Source: JBGPYM01 sp041493205
GTDB taxonomy: Bacteria > Bacteroidota > Ignavibacteria > UBA10030 > UBA6906
NCBI GenBank assembly: GCA_041493205.1
Contig: JBGPYM010000121.1
Span: forward strand, 1 to 9,009
DNA length: 9,009 bases
Reading direction: 5' to 3'
This document shows positions 1 through 6,230 of this stretch, in pieces (position 1 is the stretch's first letter; every line of letters begins with the position of its first letter). The notes below the pieces were generated by a model, which was not told the DNA's origin, made no database searches, and saw only the letters and a list, made by a program, of their open reading frames with translations. A program made the position numbers and the translations under genes.

Positions 1-449
1 ACCTGCATGGTGAAGAGCGGCCGGTAGGTGTTTGTCCGGTCGCGCTGTTCGAAATCGACCCGCACGGGGTGTTTCGGGAACGGCACAAGAACCGACTCAT
101 GATATGTCCGGCGGATCCCCTTTTTGGCAGGTTCAGTGGTTTTGTATTCACCAAAATATGAGTCGTAGGTCTTCTCAAACAGGAGCGTCCCCCCTGGGGC
201 ATCAAACACGCGCACGGCATACCGTCCGTTCATGAACGGGTCAAGGAGGTTGACGGTGCTCCCCGCCCATGTCCCCTGCCTGTAGACATGGTCGAGAGTG
301 ATGAATTCCTCCGACGAATTGCCGATGTGGTAATAGTCGATCCTGAGCGTGGAATCGATGAAGTGCTCCTCAAAACGAACGGGCGTCTGCGCGGCTGCCG
401 TCCACGTGAACAGCGCGAGTGCAATGGCAAGGCAACAATAACGGGTCAT
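1..449 (-). CDS. M64 (IgA peptidase) family metallopeptidase, N-terminal part, cut by left window edge
   Basis: The reading frame starts at ATG 449-447 and stays open to the left edge, giving 149 residues. Residues 1-20 form a signal peptide (MTRYCCLAIALALF, then a small-residue AAA|QT cleavage site), so the product is exported. The mature part matches what I know of the Peptidase_M64 N-terminal domain: LRIDYYHIGNSSEEFITL near residues 33-50, then W-A-G-S, a G-R-Y-A-V-R-V-F-D strand, and the signature YFGEYKTTEPA followed by ESVLVPFPKHPV. The family is best known from the Clostridium IgA protease; in environmental bacteria the substrate is generally unknown. The zinc-binding HExxH would lie beyond the window, so catalysis cannot be confirmed. 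The start codon overlaps the stop of the ROK kinase (ATGA), with an AGGA ribosome site at 457-460, seven bases away. This is the last visible gene of a symporter-kinase-peptidase operon. Confidence 0.75.
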   Translation of the reverse strand, partial: MTRYCCLAIALALFTWTAAAQTPVRFEEHFIDSTLRIDYYHIGNSSEEFITLDHVYRQGTWAGSTVNLLDPFMNGRYAVRVFDAPGGTLLFEKTYDSYFGEYKTTEPAKKGIRRTYHESVLVPFPKHPVRVDFEQRDRTNTYRPLFTMQ

Positions 450-1438
450 GGCGTGTTCCTGATGGTCGTTGGTCCCTGTTTCATTAATTCGTTCCAGATC
501 AGCGCGCTGGCGCCGAGAACCGCGGAGTTCCCCTCCTTCAGTCCGGAGGGGAGAAGTTTCACCTTGTTCCGGAAGATATTGAGAAGGTGTTCCTCGAGGT
601 ACTTTTTCGTGGGTTTGAAGATCAGTGCGCCCGCGTTGGCGAGCCCCCCGAAGAGGATGATTGCTTCCGGGCTCGTATGGGCGACAGAATCGGCAAGTTT
701 CATGCCGAGGATGCGTCCGGTGAATTCAAATGCTTCCCGTGCGATCGGGTCGCCCTTCAGGGCGGCATCGGTGATCATGCGTGCGGTCAGCGCGGACGGG
801 ACGATGTCCCGGAGGGTGCTCTCATCGCGGCGTTCGGCAAGCAGTTCGTTCACCGTCCGGCAGATGCCGGTCGCTGACGCATAGGTCTCCAGGCATCCGC
901 GCCGGCCGCAGCCGCACTCCCTTCCGCGGGGATCAACGGTCGTATGGCCGAGTTCCCCCGCAAACCCGTCAGCGCCATAGACGAGGTTCCCTCCTGCCAC
1001 GATACCGCTTCCCAGTCCCGTCCCAAGCGTGATGACGATAAAATCCTTCATCCCTTTCGCGGCGCCATAGAGCATTTCGCCGAGGGCGGCGGCGTTCGCA
1101 TCGTTCGTCACCGCAACCGGAAGGTCATAGTACCTGCGGATGAGGCCGGCGAGATTGACCACGCCTTTCCATTTCAGGTTCGGCGGATTCTCAACCGTCC
1201 CACGGTAGAAGTTCGCGTTCGGGGCGCCAACACCGATGCCCCGGAGCGTGTTGTGCGCTTCCAGAGGGCGGAACGTTTCAACTGCGGCCGCATGCAGGCG
1301 GGCGACAAGTTTTTTGGCAGGCTCGCTGGCATTGGTCGGTATGGACGAGCTGGCGAGGCAGACGCCATTCCTGTCCACAAATCCGAACGCAGTATTCGTC
1401 CCGCCGATGTCAACGCCGAGGGCTACATCGCGATTCAT
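446..1438 (-). CDS. ROK-family sugar kinase (probable glucokinase)
   Basis: This 330-residue cytoplasmic kinase has the usual ROK length. It probably phosphorylates an imported hexose, most likely glucose, with ATP. Visible motifs: the N-terminal phosphate-binding VDIGGTN (residues 9-15); catalytic Asp in VTNDANAAALGE (D113); the LGTGLGSGIV adenosine/phosphate loop (138-147); GELGH with E162 and H165; and the ROK zinc cluster C175-x-C177-G-x-x-G-C182-L-E-T-Y. There is no N-terminal helix-turn-helix, so it is an enzyme rather than a ROK repressor. The frame is open further upstream, but the start at 1438-1436 is chosen because it precedes the conserved DIGGTN by the normal distance and has a strong GGGAGG ribosome site at 1445-1450, six bases away. 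Its start overlaps the symporter stop, and its stop overlaps the M64 start, each by an ATGA. N-acetylglucosamine, fructose or mannose kinase activity cannot be excluded. Confidence 0.9.
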   Translation of the reverse strand: MNRDVALGVDIGGTNTAFGFVDRNGVCLASSSIPTNASEPAKKLVARLHAAAVETFRPLEAHNTLRGIGVGAPNANFYRGTVENPPNLKWKGVVNLAGLIRRYYDLPVAVTNDANAAALGEMLYGAAKGMKDFIVITLGTGLGSGIVAGGNLVYGADGFAGELGHTTVDPRGRECGCGRRGCLETYASATGICRTVNELLAERRDESTLRDIVPSALTARMITDAALKGDPIAREAFEFTGRILGMKLADSVAHTSPEAIILFGGLANAGALIFKPTKKYLEEHLLNIFRNKVKLLPSGLKEGNSAVLGASALIWNELMKQGPTTIRNTP

Positions 1439-2820
1439 TGGGTGCCTCCCGGCCGGGGAACGGCGGTGATACCGGCCGGCGTCGCGGCTGTTGCGGGGGA
1501 GCCGCCGAGGAATGTTGCCGAGAGTGTGACGGCGAATGCCGCGAGGGCCGCATAGACGGTATCGACCCGGGCGATGCTGTCGAGCACGCTGCCGGGTCCG
1601 GCGAGCCATGCGATGGCATGTGCGGCCTCGATAAGGCCTCCGGCGACAAGGCCGGTGACGGCACCACGTGCGATCGTGCGCTTGCTGAAAAGGACGGCGA
1701 TCATCAGCGCAGCTGCCGGGCCTGCCAGGTAGAGCTGCAGGCGCTGGACGACAAGGGCGGTCGAGGTGGGGCCCAATCCTGCGGCGAACAGGACGCCGAT
1801 CAGGACAAACACCCCGCTCGTGATCCTGCCGACACGCACAAGCCGCCGTTCGCTCGCCGAGGGGTGCCGCGCAAGGAAGAAGTCCATTGTCAGGAGCGAT
1901 GCTGCACTGTGCACATACCCCGAGAGCGCGGCCATGACGACGGCGATGATCACGAGGGCGAAGAGCCCCGCGGCGATCGGCGGGAGAGCAGGCGTCCCCA
2001 CTTCCTGCAGCGGAAGGGGAAATACGAAGGGGGCGGCACCCACGACCAGGATGGCCGCGAGGAGGGCGCCCCGCCCCACCGATTTAAGGTCGCGCGCGGC
2101 GAGAATGCGCTGAACGACGAAGTGATCTCCCGTCCAGTACCAGGTCGCGATCACCATCGCTGCCGCCATGGTTACCGGCCACGGAAGATCAAGAACCTGG
2201 AGGTGTTCCGGTCCCGCCGCCTGAAGGGGAAAATCGGTTCCCAGGAACATCCATGCGGCAAGTCCGGCGGCGCCCGCAAACGCCACTGCTCCCTGCAGGA
2301 CATGGCCGGCGACCATTGCGCCGAACCCTCCGGCGATGACCATACAGCCAGCCGCCAGGAGCAGGAGGATGCTTCCTGTGGCGGGGTCGAAGCCCGTGAG
2401 CTGGTGGATCATCGACGATCCCATCAGGAGGATCAGGGGGATGCGCACTCCGAGCGTGAAGACGATGGAAGCTCCGCTGAGCATGAGACCTGTGCGCTGA
2501 TCAAACCTCCACCCCACGAACTGCGGCAGGGTAAACGGGCGCGAAGCGAGCAGTTTTGGGGCCAGGATCCAGACCGCCATACTGATCCCGCCCCCCGCGA
2601 TCAGCGCCACCCATCCGGAAACCCCTGCGGCGCCCAGGACCCATTCAGCCGAGAGCGTGGTCACAAAGAGGGAAAGTCCGAGCGCGAAGGGACCCACGCT
2701 TCTCCTGGCGAGGAAGTAATCGGCAGAAGTTCTGATCCGCGGGTTCCGCATTACATGCCAGGTGATTGCGGCAAGCGCCGCAAAATAAATCAAACACGGG
2801 AGGAGAGTGAGGACGGGCAT
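1435..2820 (-). CDS. Sodium:solute symporter (SSF/SLC5 family), probable sugar:Na+ symporter
   Basis: A 461-residue inner-membrane protein with about 12-13 hydrophobic segments, on the short side for SSF transporters (often about 500-550). Family marks: the DYFLARRSVGPFALGLSLF stretch after TM1 (residues 34-52), T-L-S-A-E-W in TM2, the loop WYWTGDHFVVQRILAARDLK (227-246), which corresponds to the usual W-x-x-D-Q-x-x-x-Q-R-x-L-A-A-K hallmark, and TM8 ending HSAASLLTMDFF (304-315), where SSF proteins place sodium ligands. Two hallmark positions differ: D-H instead of D-Q at 232-233, and A-G-H-V-L-Q instead of T-D-x-x-Q at 171-176. The family carries sugars, amino acids, nucleosides or organic acids. 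Sugar is inferred from the overlapping ROK kinase gene and the neighbouring glucosidase operon. The ATG at 2820 starts directly before TM1; no clear Shine-Dalgarno precedes it. It is first in its operon, reading away from the divergent promoter region. Confidence 0.85.
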   Translation of the reverse strand: MPVLTLLPCLIYFAALAAITWHVMRNPRIRTSADYFLARRSVGPFALGLSLFVTTLSAEWVLGAAGVSGWVALIAGGGISMAVWILAPKLLASRPFTLPQFVGWRFDQRTGLMLSGASIVFTLGVRIPLILLMGSSMIHQLTGFDPATGSILLLLAAGCMVIAGGFGAMVAGHVLQGAVAFAGAAGLAAWMFLGTDFPLQAAGPEHLQVLDLPWPVTMAAAMVIATWYWTGDHFVVQRILAARDLKSVGRGALLAAILVVGAAPFVFPLPLQEVGTPALPPIAAGLFALVIIAVVMAALSGYVHSAASLLTMDFFLARHPSASERRLVRVGRITSGVFVLIGVLFAAGLGPTSTALVVQRLQLYLAGPAAALMIAVLFSKRTIARGAVTGLVAGGLIEAAHAIAWLAGPGSVLDSIARVDTVYAALAAFAVTLSATFLGGSPATAATPAGITAVPRPGGTQ

Positions 2821-2907
2821 GCTTCTGCGGGAGAGTCAGTGGACGGGAAAAGCCTGAGAAATTGAACGTACGAAACGCGGTAACTGAAGTCGCTGAAGGG
2901 GTGCAAA

Positions 2908-2936
2908 AGGTTACCAAGAAAACGGGAAAAGTGCAA
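2908..2936 (-). promoter_or_regulatory. Candidate promoter for the symporter operon (weak)
   Basis: Read on the minus strand, TTGCAC (2936-2931) and TAACCT (2913-2908) are separated by exactly 17 bases. Each matches only three of six positions of the sigma-70 consensus, but the spacing and the T-rich spacer are suitable. It would give a leader of roughly 80 bases before the symporter ATG. The TAACCT box overlaps the GTTACC arm of the inverted repeat, so a protein bound there could block it. This is a guess from sequence alone. Confidence 0.2.
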
Positions 2937-2960
2937 CACAACAAAGGTGCTGATTTTTCT

Positions 2961-2968
2961 TATATTTC
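2961..2968 (+). promoter_or_regulatory. Candidate -10/-7 promoter element for the SurA-like gene
   Basis: TATATTTC follows a T-rich tract (2953-2959). It is close to a sigma-70 TATAAT box and differs by one base from the TAnnTTTG element known for Bacteroidota primary sigma factors. No convincing -35 or -33 box is visible about 17-20 bases upstream. Transcription would start near 2972-2976, leaving a leader of about 80 bases that includes two GC-rich palindromes. Confidence 0.3.
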
Positions 2969-2980
2969 GGAAGAGACTCG

Positions 2981-3003
2981 GGCGGGGACGTCCGCCGACG
3001 GCG
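2981..3003 (+). repeat. Two overlapping GC-rich palindromes in the leader of the SurA-like gene
   Basis: GGCGG (2981-2985) pairs with CCGCC (2992-2996) around a short loop that contains the perfect 8-base palindrome GGACGTCC (2986-2993). The partly overlapping CGCCG-A-CGGCG (2993-2997 and 2999-3003) is a second inverted repeat. The two hairpins cannot form at the same time. They lie between the candidate promoter and the start codon. They could be chance in GC-rich DNA, a protein-binding site or a small leader structure. Confidence 0.3.
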
Positions 3004-3056
3004 AGACGCAGAAAGCGCGCCCGTGCCACTCCACAGAGCATTCCAAGACTACTACG

Positions 3057-4553
3057 ATGATATTGAGATCGTTAATTTTCCTGGCGTGCTTCATTTCGGC
3101 AGGAGCAGCCGCCCAGACGAATACGGAGGCGCCGGAAACCGACATCGTCGCGACGGTCGGACCGCGCACAATTCTTGCCCGGGACGTCCTCGAGCGCATC
3201 GATCTGATGCCATGGCCGGGAAAGGACCGCCCATCGCTCCGGGATTCCGTAAGCATGCAGGCAACGCTTTCCCTTGTTGCTGAAAAGCTTCTCTCGCTGG
3301 AGGCAAGCGCCACAGGCATCGGTCTCAACGGGGCAGCCGCTGACCGGTTTGCATCCCTGGAGCGGGCATTCGCGCGTGACGAACTCTTCCGGCAGGAGAT
3401 TGACGGGAAGATCTCCATCCGACGGGACGAAGCCGCGCTCGCGCTCAGGCGGTTCGGCCTCCAGCTCCGGCTTGCTGTCTTCTCGGTCCCGAACGAACCC
3501 ACAGCGGAACTTCTGGCCCGCATCCTCAACACTCCGGCAGCTCCGCGCAGCGTTCCGCTGATGCCTGTGACAATCGTACGGCAGGACACCGTCACTGTTT
3601 CCCTGGGCGAACTCGCTCCGGCGCATGAGGATGCCGCATACGCTCTCTCGCACCCTTTGGAGGCGCGCACATCCTTCACGCCGGCATCAGGATGGCTGGT
3701 GCTGCAACTCCTCGGCCGGCGCTCCAATTCTGCGGCTGCGATGCTGAGCCGGTCCGACCAGGTGATTGCTGTGGAGAAGCTTCTCCGCAAGCGCAAACAG
3801 GCCGAACTGACGGCCGCGTTTTACGAGAAATTCACCGGTGGAATCACCACGCACATGGATTCAGTCCTTTTTCTTTCACTGGCAGACTCCCTCCTCGCGA
3901 TCATGCGTACCCATCCCGATGTGCACCGGAAGGGAAGGGCATTCAGCGTGCTGGAGAGTGACATTGTGCACCTCTCGCGGTTGTTCCGTTCCGTGAGAGG
4001 GAGTCCGTTCGTCATCCATGGCAGGGATACGGCGTCGCTCGGTCAGATCATTGAAGGAATAGCATTTTACCCCGTTCAGATGCGGTCACTGGAGACGGGC
4101 TACTTCAGAGAGGATTTCAACCGGGCGATGATCGACGTCGCCGAGTCGGAGTTGATCGCAGGGCGCGCTCTCCAGCTCCATTACAATGATCATCCTGATG
4201 TCCGGCGCGATCTGGGAATCTGGATCGAGGCCTGGCAAACACAGGAGATGGTCAGGCGCTCTCTCGACTCCGCAGACTTCCCGGGCTTGCAGGGCGTTGC
4301 CGGCCCCGGGTCACGCGCACAGACACGCGCGGCGACTCAGCACGAAAAGCTCGACAGGCTCATAAGAGCGCTTGCCACCCGGTACGGCGTGTCAATCGAC
4401 TTCGCGAAAGTCCGGCAACTCGTATTTACACCGTACAACATGTTCACCCGCCGCATGATCGGATTCGGCGGAACCCTTCCCGCTGTGCCGCTTCTTCCGC
4501 ATCTCTGGGAGTGGTATACAGCCGGACCTACTCCTTCACCCCCCCCGCCATAA
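3057..4553 (+). CDS. Exported SurA/parvulin N-domain-like protein (putative periplasmic chaperone)
   Basis: A 498-residue protein whose first 20 residues are a signal peptide (MILRSLIFLACFISAGAAA, then QT). The next part, about residues 28-125, looks like the SurA/PpiD N-terminal chaperone fold: D-I-V-A-T-V-G-P-R-T-I-L-A-R-D-V, then a helix with LVAEKLLSLEASATGIGL, and basic and acidic helices. A segment ending SGWLVLQLLGRR (about 211-222) resembles the last strand of a parvulin domain (usually GWHIIKLL), but the preceding stretch is too short and lacks recognisable active-site residues. A second alpha-helical unit follows (about 265-410), including PFVIHGRDTASLGQIIEGI and a conserved-looking IAGRALQLHYNDHPDVRRDL. 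The tail is TPSPPPP. The start at 3057 is chosen for the signal peptide; there is no good Shine-Dalgarno. The role is probably outer-membrane or exported protein folding, by resemblance only. It is the only plus-strand gene, and its end overlaps the MalG-like gene by 26 bases. Confidence 0.6.
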   Translation: MILRSLIFLACFISAGAAAQTNTEAPETDIVATVGPRTILARDVLERIDLMPWPGKDRPSLRDSVSMQATLSLVAEKLLSLEASATGIGLNGAAADRFASLERAFARDELFRQEIDGKISIRRDEAALALRRFGLQLRLAVFSVPNEPTAELLARILNTPAAPRSVPLMPVTIVRQDTVTVSLGELAPAHEDAAYALSHPLEARTSFTPASGWLVLQLLGRRSNSAAAMLSRSDQVIAVEKLLRKRKQAELTAAFYEKFTGGITTHMDSVLFLSLADSLLAIMRTHPDVHRKGRAFSVLESDIVHLSRLFRSVRGSPFVIHGRDTASLGQIIEGIAFYPVQMRSLETGYFREDFNRAMIDVAESELIAGRALQLHYNDHPDVRRDLGIWIEAWQTQEMVRRSLDSADFPGLQGVAGPGSRAQTRAATQHEKLDRLIRALATRYGVSIDFAKVRQLVFTPYNMFTRRMIGFGGTLPAVPLLPHLWEWYTAGPTPSPPPP

Positions 4554-5346
4554 GCCCACCGATGTAGTACTTCTGTACGGCCGCAAAGAGGATGAGGACC
4601 GGCGCGACTGTGATCACCGCACCGGCCATCATGAGTTCCACATCCTGCACATGCTCGAGGGAAAGATTGGCGATGGCCACGGGGAGCGTGTACATCGAGT
4701 CGTCCGTCATCACGATCAGCGGCCAGAGGAAGTCGTTCCAGGTTCCCATGAACGTAATAATGCCGAGCGTGATCAGTATCGGCTTGCACAGGGGGAGCAC
4801 CAGCGACCGGTAAATTCTGAAATCCCCTGCGCCGTCGATCCTCGCCGCTTCGATCAGACTGTCGGGAATCGACTGGGCGAACTGCCGAATCAGGAAGATG
4901 CCGAACACGCTCGCCATGCCGGGGATAATGACGCCGACGTAGCTGTTGATCACCCCCATTTTGTTCAGCATCAAAAAGAGGGGAAGCATCGTCACTTGGG
5001 CAGGGATGACCATCGACGACAGGAGCACCTTGAAAAGCGGATCGCGACCCTTAAACCTGAATTTCGCGAAGGCATATCCCGCCATCGAGTTCACCGCCAG
5101 CGCAATCGCCGTCACGGCAAAGGATAGAAACGCACTGTTAAAGAGATACCGCGCGAGGTTGAGGCGTGTAAACAGACTGACGTAGTGGATCAGGGTCACT
5201 TCGCGGGGGATGAGGGCCGGCGGAAACGTGCTTGCCTGCCCGTCGGGCATCAGGGAGGCCGCAACCATCCAGAGGAGCGGCGTGAGCGTGATTCCCCCGA
5301 TGCAGATCAACAGCGCGTGCAGCCCGATGGAGGAAAGAGTTTTCAT
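4528..5346 (-). CDS. Carbohydrate ABC transporter permease, MalG-like (CUT1)
   Basis: This 272-residue inner-membrane permease has about six transmembrane segments and the usual MalG-type length. It forms the translocation channel with the MalF-like partner encoded just upstream. The EAA loop that docks the ATPase is clear: LIEAARIDGAGDFRIYRSL (about residues 164-182), followed by PLCKPILITLGI. Other family marks are NSMAGYAFAKFRFKGRD, GIFLIRQF, the FMGTWNDFLWPLIV segment, and the C-terminal GLMAGGVKE, close to the common GLTAGAVKG ending. The start at 5346 lies right before TM1 and overlaps the MalF-like stop by ATGA, with GGGAGGAG about 12 bases upstream. The stop (TAG, 4530-4528) lies inside the 3' end of the convergent SurA-like gene, so no separate terminator fits between them. 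The transported sugar is inferred from the GH3 gene as a beta-linked gluco- or xylo-oligosaccharide. Confidence 0.93.
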   Translation of the reverse strand: MKTLSSIGLHALLICIGGITLTPLLWMVAASLMPDGQASTFPPALIPREVTLIHYVSLFTRLNLARYLFNSAFLSFAVTAIALAVNSMAGYAFAKFRFKGRDPLFKVLLSSMVIPAQVTMLPLFLMLNKMGVINSYVGVIIPGMASVFGIFLIRQFAQSIPDSLIEAARIDGAGDFRIYRSLVLPLCKPILITLGIITFMGTWNDFLWPLIVMTDDSMYTLPVAIANLSLEHVQDVELMMAGAVITVAPVLILFAAVQKYYIGGLMAGGVKE

Positions 5347-6230
5347 ACCCGCCCGGCACTCCTCCCGATTCTCGCCTGGACGAGGGAAGGTATCAGGATG
5401 AGTCCGAAGAGGATAAACGCGAGGGCGGCTGAATAGCCCATATTCCACCACCGGAAGCCCTGCTCGTACATCATGAGGACGAGGCTGAGCGTGGAGTTCA
5501 GCGGTCCCCCCTGTGTCATCACATAGGGTTCGGCAAAGAGCTGGAGGTAGCCGATCATTGTGATGATGCTTATGAAAAGGGTAGTCGGGGCGAGCATCGG
5601 AATCGTGATGGCAGTAAACTGCTGCCATCGGCCCGCCCCATCGATCTTTGCCGCCTCATACAGCTCCTGAGGAATGTTCTGCAGCCCTGCGATAAAAATA
5701 ATCATGTTGTAGCCGAAATTCTTCCAGACTGCCAGCAGGATGATGGCAGGCATGGCCCAGTCCGGGTCGCCCAGCCAGTCAACCGGGCCGATGCCTGCGA
5801 GCGACAGCACATAATTCAGAACACCGAAGCGCGGATGGTACACAAACCGCCAGACAATTGCGACGGCAACGAGGGTCGTCACCACGGGGGCGAACAAGGC
5901 GGTGCGGAACACGCCCTTCCACCTGACCAGCCTGGCCTGCAGGAGCAGTGCTGTGGCAAGAGAGACGGCGATGGAGAGCGGACCGCCGACCAGGAGGAAG
6001 TACAGTGTATTGCGCAGGGCCTTCCAGAAGAGCGGATCGGCGAGCAGGTCGGTGTAATTCTTCGCACCGACAAACCGAGCATTGCTCCAGTTCGCGAGTG
6101 CGTAGATGTCGAAGTCCGTGAAGCTGAGGATCAGTGCGCCGACGACCGGGATGATGAAAAACACGCCGATGGCGGAAAGCGCGGGAAGGAGGAAGAGAAA
6201 TGCGGAGCGTGCCGCGGCGTTATTCCGCAT
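5343..6230 (-). CDS. Carbohydrate ABC transporter permease, MalF-like (CUT1)
   Basis: A 295-residue inner-membrane protein with a six-segment profile, the usual size for the UgpA/MalF type without the extra periplasmic P2 domain of E. coli MalF. Marks: N-terminal FLFLLPALSAIGVFFIIP, then SFTDFDIY and FVGAKNYTDLL, RNTLYFLLVGGPLSIAVSLATALLL, the EAA loop LYEAAKIDGAGRWQQFTAI (about residues 190-208) followed by TIPMLAP, and the late YVMTQGGPLNSTLSLVLMMYEQGF, which is typical of sugar permeases. The ATG at 6230 overlaps the end of the binding-protein gene by 11 bases, and no strong ribosome site precedes it, so translation probably depends on coupling. Its stop overlaps the MalG-like start by ATGA. 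The operon order (binding protein, MalF, MalG) is the standard CUT1 arrangement, but no ATP-binding subunit follows. Confidence 0.93.
   Translation of the reverse strand: MRNNAAARSAFLFLLPALSAIGVFFIIPVVGALILSFTDFDIYALANWSNARFVGAKNYTDLLADPLFWKALRNTLYFLLVGGPLSIAVSLATALLLQARLVRWKGVFRTALFAPVVTTLVAVAIVWRFVYHPRFGVLNYVLSLAGIGPVDWLGDPDWAMPAIILLAVWKNFGYNMIIFIAGLQNIPQELYEAAKIDGAGRWQQFTAITIPMLAPTTLFISIITMIGYLQLFAEPYVMTQGGPLNSTLSLVLMMYEQGFRWWNMGYSAALAFILFGLILIPSLVQARIGRSAGRV

Larger units (their letters stand above)
2821..3056. promoter_or_regulatory. Divergent intergenic region between symporter operon and SurA-like gene
   Basis: These 236 bases are the only sizeable gap in the window and must hold the promoters for both the minus-strand symporter operon and the plus-strand SurA-like gene. 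The middle (about 2900-2970) is clearly richer in A and T than the surrounding genes. It contains an inverted hexamer pair GGTAAC (2879-2884) and GTTACC (2910-2915), a direct repeat GTGCAA at 2901 and 2931, and the promoter-like elements listed separately. The open frame that continues upstream of the plus-strand gene through this region shows no coding features. Confidence 0.6.

Noticed and set aside
1439..1609. Upstream extension of the ROK kinase into the symporter gene
   Set aside because: The extra residues are Arg-rich and unlike ROK N-termini; the start at 1438 has a strong ribosome site and lies just before DIGGTN.
1438..2865. Long plus-strand open frame (475 residues) across the symporter gene
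   Set aside because: Its translation is highly charged, rich in Gly, Asp, Arg and Glu, without domain features; it is the antisense shadow of a hydrophobic membrane protein in GC-rich DNA.
2868..2873. CGTACG palindrome upstream of the symporter as a LacI-type operator
   Set aside because: Symmetry does not extend usefully beyond six bases, which is expected by chance.
2862..3056. Upstream extension of the SurA-like gene to a TTG at 2862
   Set aside because: The added residues are polar and would bury the signal peptide; the stretch also contains the likely promoter region.
2960..3796. Minus-strand open frame (278 residues) opposite the SurA-like gene
   Set aside because: Low-complexity Ser/Arg/Ala composition typical of an antisense frame; the plus strand encodes a signal peptide and a coherent protein.
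5347..5628. Upstream extension of the MalG-like permease into the MalF-like gene
   Set aside because: The extra residues are His- and Arg-rich with no membrane segment; the ATGA start at 5346 matches the family N-terminus.
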